DNA of 10,259 bases from Phoronis pallida (taxonomy: Eukaryota > Phoronida > Phoronidae): assembly GCA_028565715.1 (NCBI GenBank), contig JAOXYC010246344.1:1-10259 (forward strand), given 5' to 3'. The position numbers were made by a program, and so were the translations under genes. Below the pieces are notes generated by a model. The model was not told the origin of the DNA. It was given only the letters and a program-made list of their open reading frames with translations, and ran no database searches. This document shows, one piece after another, positions 7,814 through 10,259 of the stretch; position 1 is the stretch's first letter; each line of letters opens with the position of its first letter.

Positions 7814-9694
7814 GTCGTCGTCGTCGTTTGAATAAATGTTTTTATCTATTTCTTATAAGCAAGGGCAATAATAAATCCAATAGATACATGTACCTGACAT
7901 TTCAGTTATGAACAAAACTGTTTCAGTGCAGATTGGACAGAGAAGCAAAGACCTTTAATAATAAACTTGCACAAGCTGTTGGATTACATAATTTTATTTA
8001 TTTTCCAATGACTTACCTTGCATCCAAATAGGGAATCTTGTACCACAGTGATATTCCTTCACACACTTAGTTGGCATCGTTAGTGATTGTATTGCCTGCT
8101 GGTTTGGACTTGAAGGTGATTGGAAGACGAACCAACCTTTTCCAAATAAGACAATGCATGTTTTTTAATGTCACGCTAAATATATACGCTAAATATATAT
8201 TTAAGCACACTAGTCGCAACTGTCAAGACATTTTCGAATTATGTTTATCCACCAAAAGACAATCGAAAGTTCATAAAGATTGGTGGTTTTTGATCGCTAA
8301 GTTTTCTTAGAAGGATGATTCTAAGTTGACCACCTTAAGTACCTTCATTAATGTTTATGTCACACATCATATCTTGTCCAGTAGTGGTAGAGACGTTTGC
8401 ACTTCTCGCGGGAGTATCGTCCAGTGGATGAGGAATTATAGTTACAAAGGCTGTGTTGAAACTACATGGGTCATCGTTGGGATTGACTGTCGGTGGCTCT
8501 TGAACAGAATTCATTGATATTTTTAAATGTTATTCATTATAAATCAATAATGGTATTAAAAAGAAGGATGTATCCTAAAGATGTGCTTCACAGGTTCTTT
8601 GAAAACAAGAGAAGAATAATCATAGAACTCAACATTAGGGCTTGTCGCTTGGTTTTTCAAAATCACATTCACTTGTATTACTCCCCATTAATTTTTACAA
8701 CTACTACTTGTATATATCACAGCAGTGATTGTGATGAAACTGTTTTAAAATAGTTGAAAATATTCAAAATGTCAACATTCTATGTCATCTTACTTTTAAT
8801 GAATTGGGTATGTAAAGTACAAAATACATAATACAATTCTTACCATCACACGTATAACCATCACCGAATAAGCCGTCATTACAATGGCAGCCAAAGGAGC
8901 CAATTGCATTTTGACAGGTGGCGTTCTTATTGCAAGGAGAATCAACACACTCGTCAACATCTTAAAAAAGATAAACTATGATTAAACGCTTCTTAGAGTT
9001 AAAACACACCATTAGAAATTACACGTTATTACTAGACAAACCTATACAGCATAACCATTAACTCTTATAAGTGGAAAATCTTCATCTTAGCTTAAGTCAC
9101 ATTCTTTCAAAGAATGCTTGTCATTAAAGTTTAACAAAAAACGTCACAAACCTCCACAAAACGTGCCATTTCCGGTAAACCCAACTTTGCATTGACAGAA
9201 GAACGAGCCAATTGTATTGGTGCAAATGGCATTTTCGTGGCATGGCGACTGCAGACATTCGTTCTCGTCAACTAGAATGATTTTAATACTAAGATTTTTT
9301 ATTTAGTATAAAAATAGTTTTTTCTGGGCGGAAGCCATTGGCATTTTTGCGTTTCCATTCGCCCATGTTTGCAGAGAGCAAATTATTTATCTCAGTATAA
9401 TTTCACCGTTTGATTTTACAATAAACATTTTTAACCAACCAGTTTTATTTCTTTCTACAAACCGAGCTCGAAACATCGCTCCAACTAAATATTTACCTAG
9501 ATGCAAATAGCAGGTCAATTAAGCATTATAGGAAATTTTTAAACTTGTGTCCCAATTACGATTACCTTGTTTGCACACGAAATTGAGATCATAACGATAG
9601 CTACATGCAATATTCCACCAATTGTAGGCATGGCCTATGGCTATGCCAACGCACCGATATCTTTTATCGTTTACGGGGTGTCTCGGGTACCAAT
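1..9694 (-). CDS. VWDE-like secreted multidomain protein, 21 internal exons (partial gene)
   Basis: This entry spans the whole hand-built gene model; the exons are listed separately. Joining exons 9566-9694, 9152-9271, 8844-8960, 8343-8498, 8017-8136, 7388-7555, 6962-7024, 6473-6714, 5843-5926, 5259-5525, 4904-4996, 4639-4718, 4218-4281, 3623-3856, 3128-3366, 2450-2789, 1909-2058, 1440-1629, 927-1108, 416-670 and 1-78 on the minus strand gives 3371 bases with no stop and matching phases at all 20 junctions. Order of modules: C-type lectin end, two cbEGF, D8C, Cys-rich, linker core, VWD, dibasic/acidic region, EGF, conserved tail. Family knowledge: such proteins are secreted or extracellular and their molecular role is largely unknown. 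The start, signal peptide, C-terminus, promoter and poly(A) site lie outside the window. Human VWDE is the nearest named family member, but orthology is not established from sequence alone. Confidence 0.9.
79..415 (-). other. Intron 20 (337 bp), no other feature seen
   Basis: AT-rich intron between exons 20 and 21. The open frames seen at 243-428 and at the low end of 356-562 are read-through of exon 20 or a shadow frame. No repeat or RNA gene recognised. Confidence 0.75.
416..670 (-). CDS. Exon 20: conserved beta-rich region after the EGF
   Basis: 255 bp, phase 0-0; acceptor tatttag and donor AAG|GTGGGG. It starts IGPDGVSPVSNISINKPARF, contains AEVTCPLP and YKVHVSNDGSLESRYGDLIV, and ends FNSICFDCNINTTSCTEK. 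The E-V-x-C-P-L-P, V-S-N-D-G and C-x-x-C-N ... C blocks correspond to an IPT/TIG-like strand layout in family members (from memory). The donor is weak (GTGGGG) but is the only GT that keeps phase with exon 21 and the family spacing. Confidence 0.84.
927..1108 (-). CDS. Exon 19: second half of EGF, then conserved C-rich segment
   Basis: 182 bp, phase 1 to 0; acceptor tttacag and donor AAA|GTAAGT. It reads G-SCDCHFGFSGPDCSINKTA, then ILFFTPMCDLKSRSCRTNPV and ends NLTCHFYQQK. With exon 18 it completes an EGF (C-x3-C-x5-C-x4-C-x-C-x8-C) without the calcium-binding start. The D-[LV]-x-x-R-x-C-x-T-x-x-V-I-G continuation is the family-typical segment after this EGF. Confidence 0.88.
1109..1439 (-). 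other. Intron 18 (331 bp), no other feature seen
   Basis: Phase 1 intron that splits the EGF module between exons 18 and 19. AT-rich, no repeat recognised. Confidence 0.75.
1440..1629 (-). CDS. Exon 18: end of helical module and first half of EGF
   Basis: 190 bp, phase 0 to 1; acceptor tactcag and donor ATG|GTACGA. It opens ATNDPNWAAAALDTVKQQCM, continues with TTRWVQSSTNSNVTVPPP and ends ICFNECSGNGVCVN. The D-P-x-W-A-x-x-A-x-x-[ST]-[VL]-x-x-x-C run and the P-P-P-D before the EGF are recognisable in this family. The phase 1 exit within the EGF joins G|GT to the next exon. Two possible N-glycosylation sequons (NTT, NVT) are present. Confidence 0.88.
1909..2058 (-). CDS. Exon 17: post-VWD helical Cys module, first half
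   Basis: 150 bp, phase 0-0; acceptor ttaacag and donor TTG|GTAAGT. Its 50 codons run NRHKRAVPYTNETAWQFCNN, then YVFSTTVGQKCSELNIDTDA and end CVLDLL. R-H-K-R followed by Ala fits the furin consensus R-x-[KR]-R. The W-x-x-x-x-A-x-x-x-C ... C ... C spacing is typical of the module that follows the VWD in VWDE-like proteins. A longer open frame overlapping it on the same strand (1917-2114) is in a different frame and is a shadow. Confidence 0.86.
2059..2449 (-). other. Intron 16 (391 bp), no other feature seen
   Basis: Phase 0 intron between the acidic-stretch exon and the furin-site exon. No repeat or additional exon with consistent phase seen. Confidence 0.75.
2450..2789 (-). CDS. Exon 16: post-VWD region with acidic Tyr/Asp stretch and RKRR
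   Basis: 340 bp, the largest exon, phase 2 to 0; acceptor tgtag and donor TCT|GTAAGT. It starts R-LNEEDTIFNWNSDMFKDDP and has RGHLYCTCENN, a Cys-poor polar stretch, GSCRKRRETDRHDH, the acidic DYDESEY and ends IGTGLSSIS. RKRR is a possible basic processing site and the neighbouring Tyr within Asp/Glu is a plausible tyrosine-sulfation context (inference). Low hydrophobicity through the second half suggests an exposed linker. The conserved four-cysteine start fits the post-VWD part of family members. Confidence 0.85.
2790..3127 (-). other. Intron 15 (338 bp), no other feature seen
   Basis: Phase 2 intron at the end of the VWD domain. AT-rich, including an ATT/ATA-rich stretch near its donor (about 3105-3127). 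No repeat family recognised. Confidence 0.75.
3128..3366 (-). CDS. Exon 15: VWD domain, C-terminal half with GLCG motif
   Basis: 239 bp, phase 0 to 2; acceptor attgcag and donor GAG|GTAATA. It begins IQLHTGTEVIVEDSYSSFIN, contains EQSEGLCGSFDQNCENDM and ends AFTDSW. GLCGSF-D-x(5)-ND is the best-known VWD signature. A CXXC disulfide-isomerase-like motif, found in von Willebrand factor itself, is not seen here. The terminal W-R-L (Arg codon split AG|G) matches the end-of-VWD SW-[RK]-[VL] pattern. Confidence 0.92.
3623..3856 (-). CDS. Exon 14: VWD domain, middle
   Basis: 234 bp, phase 0-0; acceptor ccgacag, donor AAG|GTGAGA. It begins VHAHYKSCGYRSGPPFCNCG, continues VAILAAGDVIILDKCG and ends with ENGGRRYK. 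The C-x-C-G-V-A-[IV]-x-A-G-D-V-x-x-x-D-x-C block is a family hallmark of the VWD region in VWDE-like proteins. Another open frame on the same strand is longer (3619-4083) but carries no such pattern. The acceptor is only 56 bp from the 3913-4091 Helitron candidate. Confidence 0.88.
3913..4091 (+). mobile_element. Short non-autonomous Helitron candidate (179 bp)
   Basis: It begins TCTAATATATAAG and ends CTAG, with an A immediately before (3912) and a T immediately after (4092), as expected for Helitron insertion between A and T without target duplication. A GC-rich stem-loop (4062-4079) ends 12 nt before the element's 3' end, the usual Helitron spacing. Inside are a GT-rich run (3934-3949), a perfect 6-bp stem (3974-3979 with 3983-3988) and a 16-bp stem with one mismatch (4031-4046 with 4050-4065). 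No coding capacity. It is in intron 13, antisense to the host gene. Its GC content contrasts with the AT-rich intron around it. Confidence 0.72.
4031..4065 (+). repeat. Long inverted repeat: 16-bp stem, GAA loop
   Basis: Positions 4031-4046 pair with 4050-4065 with a single A-C mismatch (4041 with 4055) around the three-base loop GAA. It lies within the Helitron candidate, upstream of the smaller terminal hairpin. Confidence 0.9.
4218..4281 (-). CDS. Exon 13: VWD domain, second strand pair
   Basis: 64 bp, phase 2 to 0; acceptor tttcag and donor GAG|GTAAGG. It reads V-YYELQEEGYFMLYRHKQEP, then LE. This matches the Y-Y-E-x-Q-x-E-G-[EY]-F-x-L-Y-R-H segment characteristic of the VWD of VWDE-like proteins. 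An overlapping longer open frame on the same strand (4214-4462) is in another frame and is non-coding. A dispersed repeat (4417-4592) lies in the intron just upstream. Confidence 0.88.
4282..4638 (-). other. Intron 12 (357 bp), half filled by a dispersed repeat
   Basis: Phase 2 intron inside the VWD domain. It contains the repeat copy at 4417-4592; the rest is AT-rich with nothing recognised. Confidence 0.75.
4417..4592. repeat. Dispersed repeat, copy A
   Basis: Shares ordered blocks with 7076-7257 in the same orientation: AGACTG..., CAATCGCAGGG, CCGAAAGTAG, AAGCGG-GTGACGT, CAGAC-ATCG, then GGGCTGTGGGA-AGACTA at the end. Copies differ by many substitutions and small gaps, so they are old. 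Length (about 175 bp) and lack of coding suggest a SINE or MITE; I cannot tell which, and no clear terminal inverted repeat or pol III box is visible. Confidence 0.7.
4639..4718 (-). CDS. Exon 12: start of VWD domain
   Basis: 80 bp, phase 0 to 2; acceptor ttttcag and donor AGT|GTAAGA. It codes IHVKDKDSRVATCRSTNDPH, then MSSFDG. The C-x-x-x-N-D-P-H-M-x-x-F-D-G motif is the canonical opening of the von Willebrand factor type D domain, whose early acidic residues (NDPH, FDG) take part in calcium binding in characterised VWD modules. The split Val codon GT|G joins to YYELQ in exon 13. Confidence 0.9.
4904..4996 (-). CDS. Exon 11: linker ending in the LP-x-I-x-V strand before VWD
   Basis: 93 bp, phase 0-0; strong acceptor ccttttcag, weak donor AAG|GTTGGT. 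Its 31 codons begin TDYAIRKIRLRTPSEVP and end YLWANYHLPEIK. The W-x-N-Y-x-L-P-x-I segment running into I-H-V-K-D of the next exon is the conserved approach to the VWD domain in this family. Confidence 0.8.
5259..5525 (-). CDS. Exon 10: pre-VWD core region
   Basis: 267 bp, phase 0-0; acceptor tttcag, donor AGA|GTAACT. It codes ILNDLPIEIEENQEVEIKLK, then YVPLGIFAYVPGESQNGAHC and ends KVKATVDNRIER. Two cysteines, alternating hydrophobic strands and an NHT sequon indicate an extracellular beta-rich region typical of the stretch before VWD in VWDE-like proteins. The open frame continues past the chosen donor to about 5184; the donor GTAACT was chosen because it is the only GT that keeps phase with exon 11 and because the continuation has no family resemblance. 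The 3' end is the least certain of the core exons. Confidence 0.78.
5526..5842 (-). other. Intron 9 (317 bp), no other feature seen
   Basis: AT-rich phase 0 intron; no repeat or RNA gene recognised. Confidence 0.7.
5843..5926 (-). CDS. Exon 9: continuation of pre-VWD region
   Basis: 84 bp, phase 0-0; acceptor tttttag and donor GAG|GTCAGT. Its 28 codons begin ISCKVRYFAQQQLYSQW and end IGIE. The Cys here pairs well with the YTC of exon 8 as the second cysteine of an Ig-like strand pair (inference). No stop in frame; no ORF of its own length would reveal it, but exon 8 end (GKH) plus ISCKVR reads as continuous beta-strand sequence. Confidence 0.8.
5927..6472 (-). other. Intron 8 (546 bp), with one hairpin
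   Basis: Longest internal intron. It contains an imperfect hairpin at 6143-6164 (nine-base arms, one G-T type mismatch, loop AAAT) and a moderately GC-rich patch to about 6190 that may be repeat-derived. No coding frame with family resemblance. Confidence 0.6.
6473..6714 (-). CDS. Exon 8: family-specific extracellular region before VWD
   Basis: 242 bp, enters in phase 1 and leaves in phase 0; acceptor tcccag and donor CAC|GTAAGT. It reads R-SNIPEIVKAPVLSMETIT and later VDVDVLWLADSEKLKS, ending IASHFGKH. The V-D-V-x-W-L-x-D segment after a C (YTCK) and before the C-x-V of the next exon suggests an Ig-like or fibronectin-like beta sandwich, which is where VWDE-like proteins carry such a region. 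This is resemblance from memory of the family, not a scored match. It is the point where the phase 1-1 front modules give way to the mixed-phase core. Confidence 0.8.
6962..7024 (-). CDS. Exon 7: short Cys-rich module exon
   Basis: 63 bp, phase 1-1; acceptor ttgtag and donor TTC|GTAAGT. It encodes G-DHRACPAGYVSPTGFSPG, then CVR. The C-P-x-G-x-x-S-P-T-G-x-x-P pattern resembles the ephrin-receptor/GCC2-GCC3 type of small Cys-rich repeat, but only two cysteines are present, so it is a fragment or a linker rather than a full module. The exon is too short to be seen as an open reading frame on its own; phase and both splice sites support it. It lies 51 bp from a dispersed repeat copy (7076-7257) in the upstream intron. 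Confidence 0.78.
7025..7387 (-). other. Intron 6 (363 bp), half filled by a dispersed repeat
   Basis: Phase 1 intron following the D8C domain; contains the repeat copy at 7076-7257, which ends 51 bp before the acceptor of exon 7. Confidence 0.75.
7076..7257. repeat. Dispersed repeat, copy B
   Basis: Second diverged copy of the element at 4417-4592, same orientation, about 182 bp. It has a small insertion relative to copy A in the middle (around ATAAACATATACCTATAGCG). Both copies end in GGGCTGTGGGA-AGACTA, which probably marks one true end of the element. Confidence 0.7.
7388..7555 (-). CDS. Exon 6: D8C domain, C-terminal part
   Basis: 168 bp, phase 1-1; acceptor tttaag and donor TTG|GTAAAC. 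It reads G-TLPSPEDGIVDRQACLTD, then GDDCCVYSLPVKVKSC, and ends YLLPSPKCPSAYCFG. The six cysteines here plus two in exon 5 make exactly eight, the number that defines D8C. The GIV-x-R-x-AC and V-K-x-C ... Y-x-L-x-P-x-P-x-C-x-x-A-Y-C elements are recognisable from uromodulin-type domains. The domain is thought to be a disulfide-stabilised extracellular module; its ligand in this protein is unknown. Confidence 0.88.
7556..8016 (-). other. Intron 5 (461 bp) with microsatellite
   Basis: Phase 1 intron inside the D8C coding region; nearly half of it is the ATC-type microsatellite at 7617-7827. No other feature recognised. Confidence 0.75.
7617..7827. repeat. CAT/ATC trinucleotide microsatellite with GTC end
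   Basis: About 210 bp of interrupted CAT/ATC repeats; the uninterrupted core is 17 CAT units at 7762-7812, followed directly by five GTC units (7813-7827). Interruptions (ATT, CGT, CAC, TAG) are concentrated in the left part, so the right part is younger. It is intronic; the apparent poly-Met minus-strand ORF through it is not a gene. Confidence 0.95.
8017..8136 (-). CDS. Exon 5: D8C domain, middle part
   Basis: 120 bp, phase 1-1; acceptor aaaag and donor AAG|GTAAGT. It starts G-WFVFQSP, reaches MPTKCVKEYHCGTRFPIW and ends MQG. This is the W-[YF]-x-F ... MPT-x-C ... CGT-x-x-P-[IM]-W signature of D8C and carries the first two of its eight cysteines. The acceptor lacks a strong pyrimidine tract; a nearer alternative AG (at CAG|GCA) would lose WFVF and break phase 1, so the longer exon is preferred. 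Confidence 0.84.
8173..8198. repeat. Two perfect 13-bp tandem units
   Basis: ACGCTAAATATAT occurs twice head to tail in the intron between exons 4 and 5. A small local duplication without known role. Confidence 0.85.
8343..8498 (-). CDS. Exon 4: N-terminal part of D8C (uromodulin-like) region
   Basis: 156 bp, phase 1-1, acceptor tcaag and donor AAG|GTACTT. It encodes EPPTVNPNDDPCSFNTAF, then a stretch ending GQDMMCDININEG. A DPC start, a variable segment, then a C-D-x(5)-G just before a W-[FY]-x-F is the usual lead-in to the D8C domain in uromodulin, OIT3 and VWDE-like proteins. The final Gly codon is completed by the next exon, which opens with WFVF. An NVS sequon lies in the variable segment. 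The donor is a weak match to consensus, so the 3' boundary rests on phase and on protein continuity. Confidence 0.82.
8499..8843 (-). other. Intron 3 (345 bp), no other feature seen
   Basis: Phase 1 intron between the second EGF and the D8C lead-in. The plus-strand open frame at 8493-8753 has no recognisable similarity and lies within the intron; no repeat seen. Confidence 0.72.
8844..8960 (-). CDS. Exon 3: calcium-binding EGF-like module
   Basis: 117 bp, phase 1-1, acceptor taag and donor ATG|GTAAGA. It begins D-VDECVDSPCNKNATC and continues with CQNAIGSFGCHC, giving six cysteines and a textbook D-x-D-E-C calcium-binding start plus the hydroxylation consensus. It is very similar in layout to exon 2 (SPC, then NA, then IGSF), suggesting tandem duplication of one EGF exon. 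The last codon is split G|AG (Glu) into the next exon. Confidence 0.9.
9152..9271 (-). CDS. Exon 2: calcium-binding EGF-like module
   Basis: 120 bp, phase 1-1, acceptor ctag and donor GAG|GTTTGT. The exon codes for one complete EGF-like module beginning VDENECLQSPC and containing CTNTIGSFFCQC, with six cysteines in the EGF order. The D-x-N-E-C start and the C-x-N-x(4)-F-x-C-x-C segment match the calcium-binding and Asn/Asp-hydroxylation consensus of cbEGF modules. It contains an N-x-T sequon (NGT) near the end. One exon per module with 1-1 phase is the standard layout for shuffled EGF units. Confidence 0.88.
9566..9694 (-). CDS. Exon 1 of model: C-terminal part of C-type lectin domain
   Basis: 129 bp, phase 1 at both ends; acceptor ttcag and donor AAG|GTAATC. 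It encodes about 43 residues containing WYPRHPVNDKRYRCVGI, then NWWNIACSYRYDLNFVCK. The spacing of the three cysteines (YRC, IAC, VCK) with a Trp pair before the middle one and an aromatic/aliphatic-VC ending is the C-terminal signature of the C-type lectin fold. The usual WND calcium-binding motif before the middle Cys aligns with WWN, so the second calcium site is probably altered. The upstream half of the domain must lie on exon(s) to the right of the window or in a part I cannot recognise. The open frame continues directly into the EGF of the next exon (codon G|TT, Val). Confidence 0.8.
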
Positions 9695-9934
9695 CTGAAA
9701 TGATTAGAAGTATTTATTCAACCGTGAATCAACAGGAAATGTTAATCTGCTAGTGTATGTCATTTTAGGTATGTATGAGGTTGCTGGTAGATATGTACAT
9801 GTAAATGTACAAACGGTGGTAAAAAGGTCAACATTTTGTGTTGTCATACGAAATTGAATAAAGCGGTGAACATGTTTAAAATAGAATATGTAAAATGACG
9901 CAGAATCGGTACAGTAAAGTGACAGTTTATTGAA

Positions 9935-9965
9935 GCAAACGTTTCGAACGATAGCTCGTCTTCAG
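9935..9965 (-). repeat. Hairpin-GAAACGT motif 1, retroelement-type (hammerhead-like core)
   Basis: Minus strand reads CTGAAGA, C, then GAGC-TATC-GTTC, then GAAACGTTTGC. CTGAnGA ... stem ... GAAAC is the order of conserved core elements in type hammerhead ribozymes, here with one extra C. The stem needs a G-U wobble that exists only in minus-strand RNA, which favours that orientation. AATAAA follows on the minus strand (9926-9931). Such motifs are widespread at ends of invertebrate retroelements, including Penelope-like elements; which family this is cannot be decided here. Confidence 0.5.
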
Positions 9966-10201
9966 TACAAATGAAAATATAAAAACTAAAAACAATTGAG
10001 GAGGCACAAATGGCGTATAAAGTTAATTAAAGAACTTGAACGTGACTAACAACAGAATTTGATAATGCATGCCATTTTGAAGTGGACCTGGCGGTAGGTG
10101 GCACTACTCATGTATTTGATGGAATAAATTGTTCATACTCTCCTGATGATATCATATTATTAAATAAATGTTCACTTACTACGTGAGTCGAGTTTAAGAT
10201 C

Positions 10202-10240
10202 GCAGACGTTTCAGTTCGGCCACTCCGAACTTTTCTCAAT
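10202..10240 (-). repeat. Hairpin-GAAACGT motif 2
   Basis: Minus strand has CATTGAGAAA, a perfect 7-bp stem (10213-10219 with 10225-10231, loop of five), and then GAAACGTCTGC overlapping the stem base. Same strand and same design as the motif at 9935-9965 and about 270 bp away, so the two probably bound or belong to one degenerate element. The left half does not fit the hammerhead CTGAnGA core. Confidence 0.5.
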
Positions 10241-10259
10241 GACTGACTGGATATTTGCT

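Larger units (their letters stand above)
9695..10259. other. Upstream intron or flank, repeat-derived in its right part
   Basis: No further exon with a phase 1 end and lectin resemblance was found here, so the preceding exon is probably off the right edge. A palindromic stem (9794-9800 with 9805-9811, loop GTAA) lies at the left; from about 9900 on the sequence looks like a retroelement remnant with two hairpin-GAAACGT motifs. Confidence 0.6.

Noticed and set aside
7617-7827. CRISPR array
   Set aside because: The repeats are simple trinucleotides without spacers, in a eukaryotic intron.
8071-8753. Three plus-strand ORFs of 63-86 codons
   Set aside because: They overlie exons 4 and 5 in antisense or lie in intron 3 without recognisable protein pattern.
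9926-9931. AATAAA on the minus strand as poly(A) signal of an upstream gene
   Set aside because: It sits inside a retroelement-like remnant and no coding exon precedes it in the window.

Overview
The window is a piece of an animal nuclear genome. It carries the middle of one large intron-rich gene on the minus strand and shows no sign of prokaryotic organisation: there are no operons, coding is cut into 63-340 bp blocks bounded by GT/AG, and the introns are AT-rich and loaded with repeats. The encoded protein belongs to the 'von Willebrand factor D and EGF domain-containing' (VWDE-like) family of secreted proteins. Its protein type and the mobile-element debris suggest a marine invertebrate, perhaps a mollusc or other lophotrochozoan; that assignment is an inference, not shown directly.

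I read 21 coding exons by hand, from about 9694 down to base 1. The reading frame stays open through all 20 introns, every junction is phase-consistent and every splice site is GT-AG. Together they give 3371 coding bases, about 1123 residues. Neither the start nor the stop codon is in the window. In protein order: C-terminal part of a C-type lectin domain (9566-9694); two calcium-binding-type EGF modules (9152-9271, 8844-8960); a D8C (uromodulin-type, eight-cysteine) region over three exons (8343-8498, 8017-8136, 7388-7555); a short Cys-rich exon (6962-7024); a family-specific linker region (6473-6714, 5843-5926, 5259-5525, 4904-4996); a VWD domain (4639-4718, 4218-4281, 3623-3856, 3128-3366); a post-VWD region with an acidic Tyr/Asp stretch and dibasic sites (2450-2789, 1909-2058); an EGF-like module split over two exons (1440-1629, 927-1108); and a final conserved region (416-670, 1-78) that runs off the left edge.

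Non-coding content: a compact 179-bp non-autonomous Helitron candidate (3913-4091) with A/T target flanks, a CTAG end and three GCGAAGC mini-hairpins; two diverged copies of one dispersed repeat about 175 bp long (4417-4592 and 7076-7257); a 17-unit CAT microsatellite in a longer trinucleotide tract (7617-7827); and, at the right edge upstream of the lectin exon, two hairpin-GAAACGT motifs in the same orientation (9935-9965 and 10202-10240) that look like retroelement ends. No tRNA, rRNA, CRISPR array, promoter or poly(A) site of the gene was found.

Most interesting points: the modular front end is built only of phase 1-1 exons while the VWDE core has mixed phases, a record of exon shuffling; the lectin domain lacks a standard calcium/sugar-binding WND motif; and a Helitron with repeated ultra-stable mini-hairpins sits 56 bp from a VWD splice acceptor.
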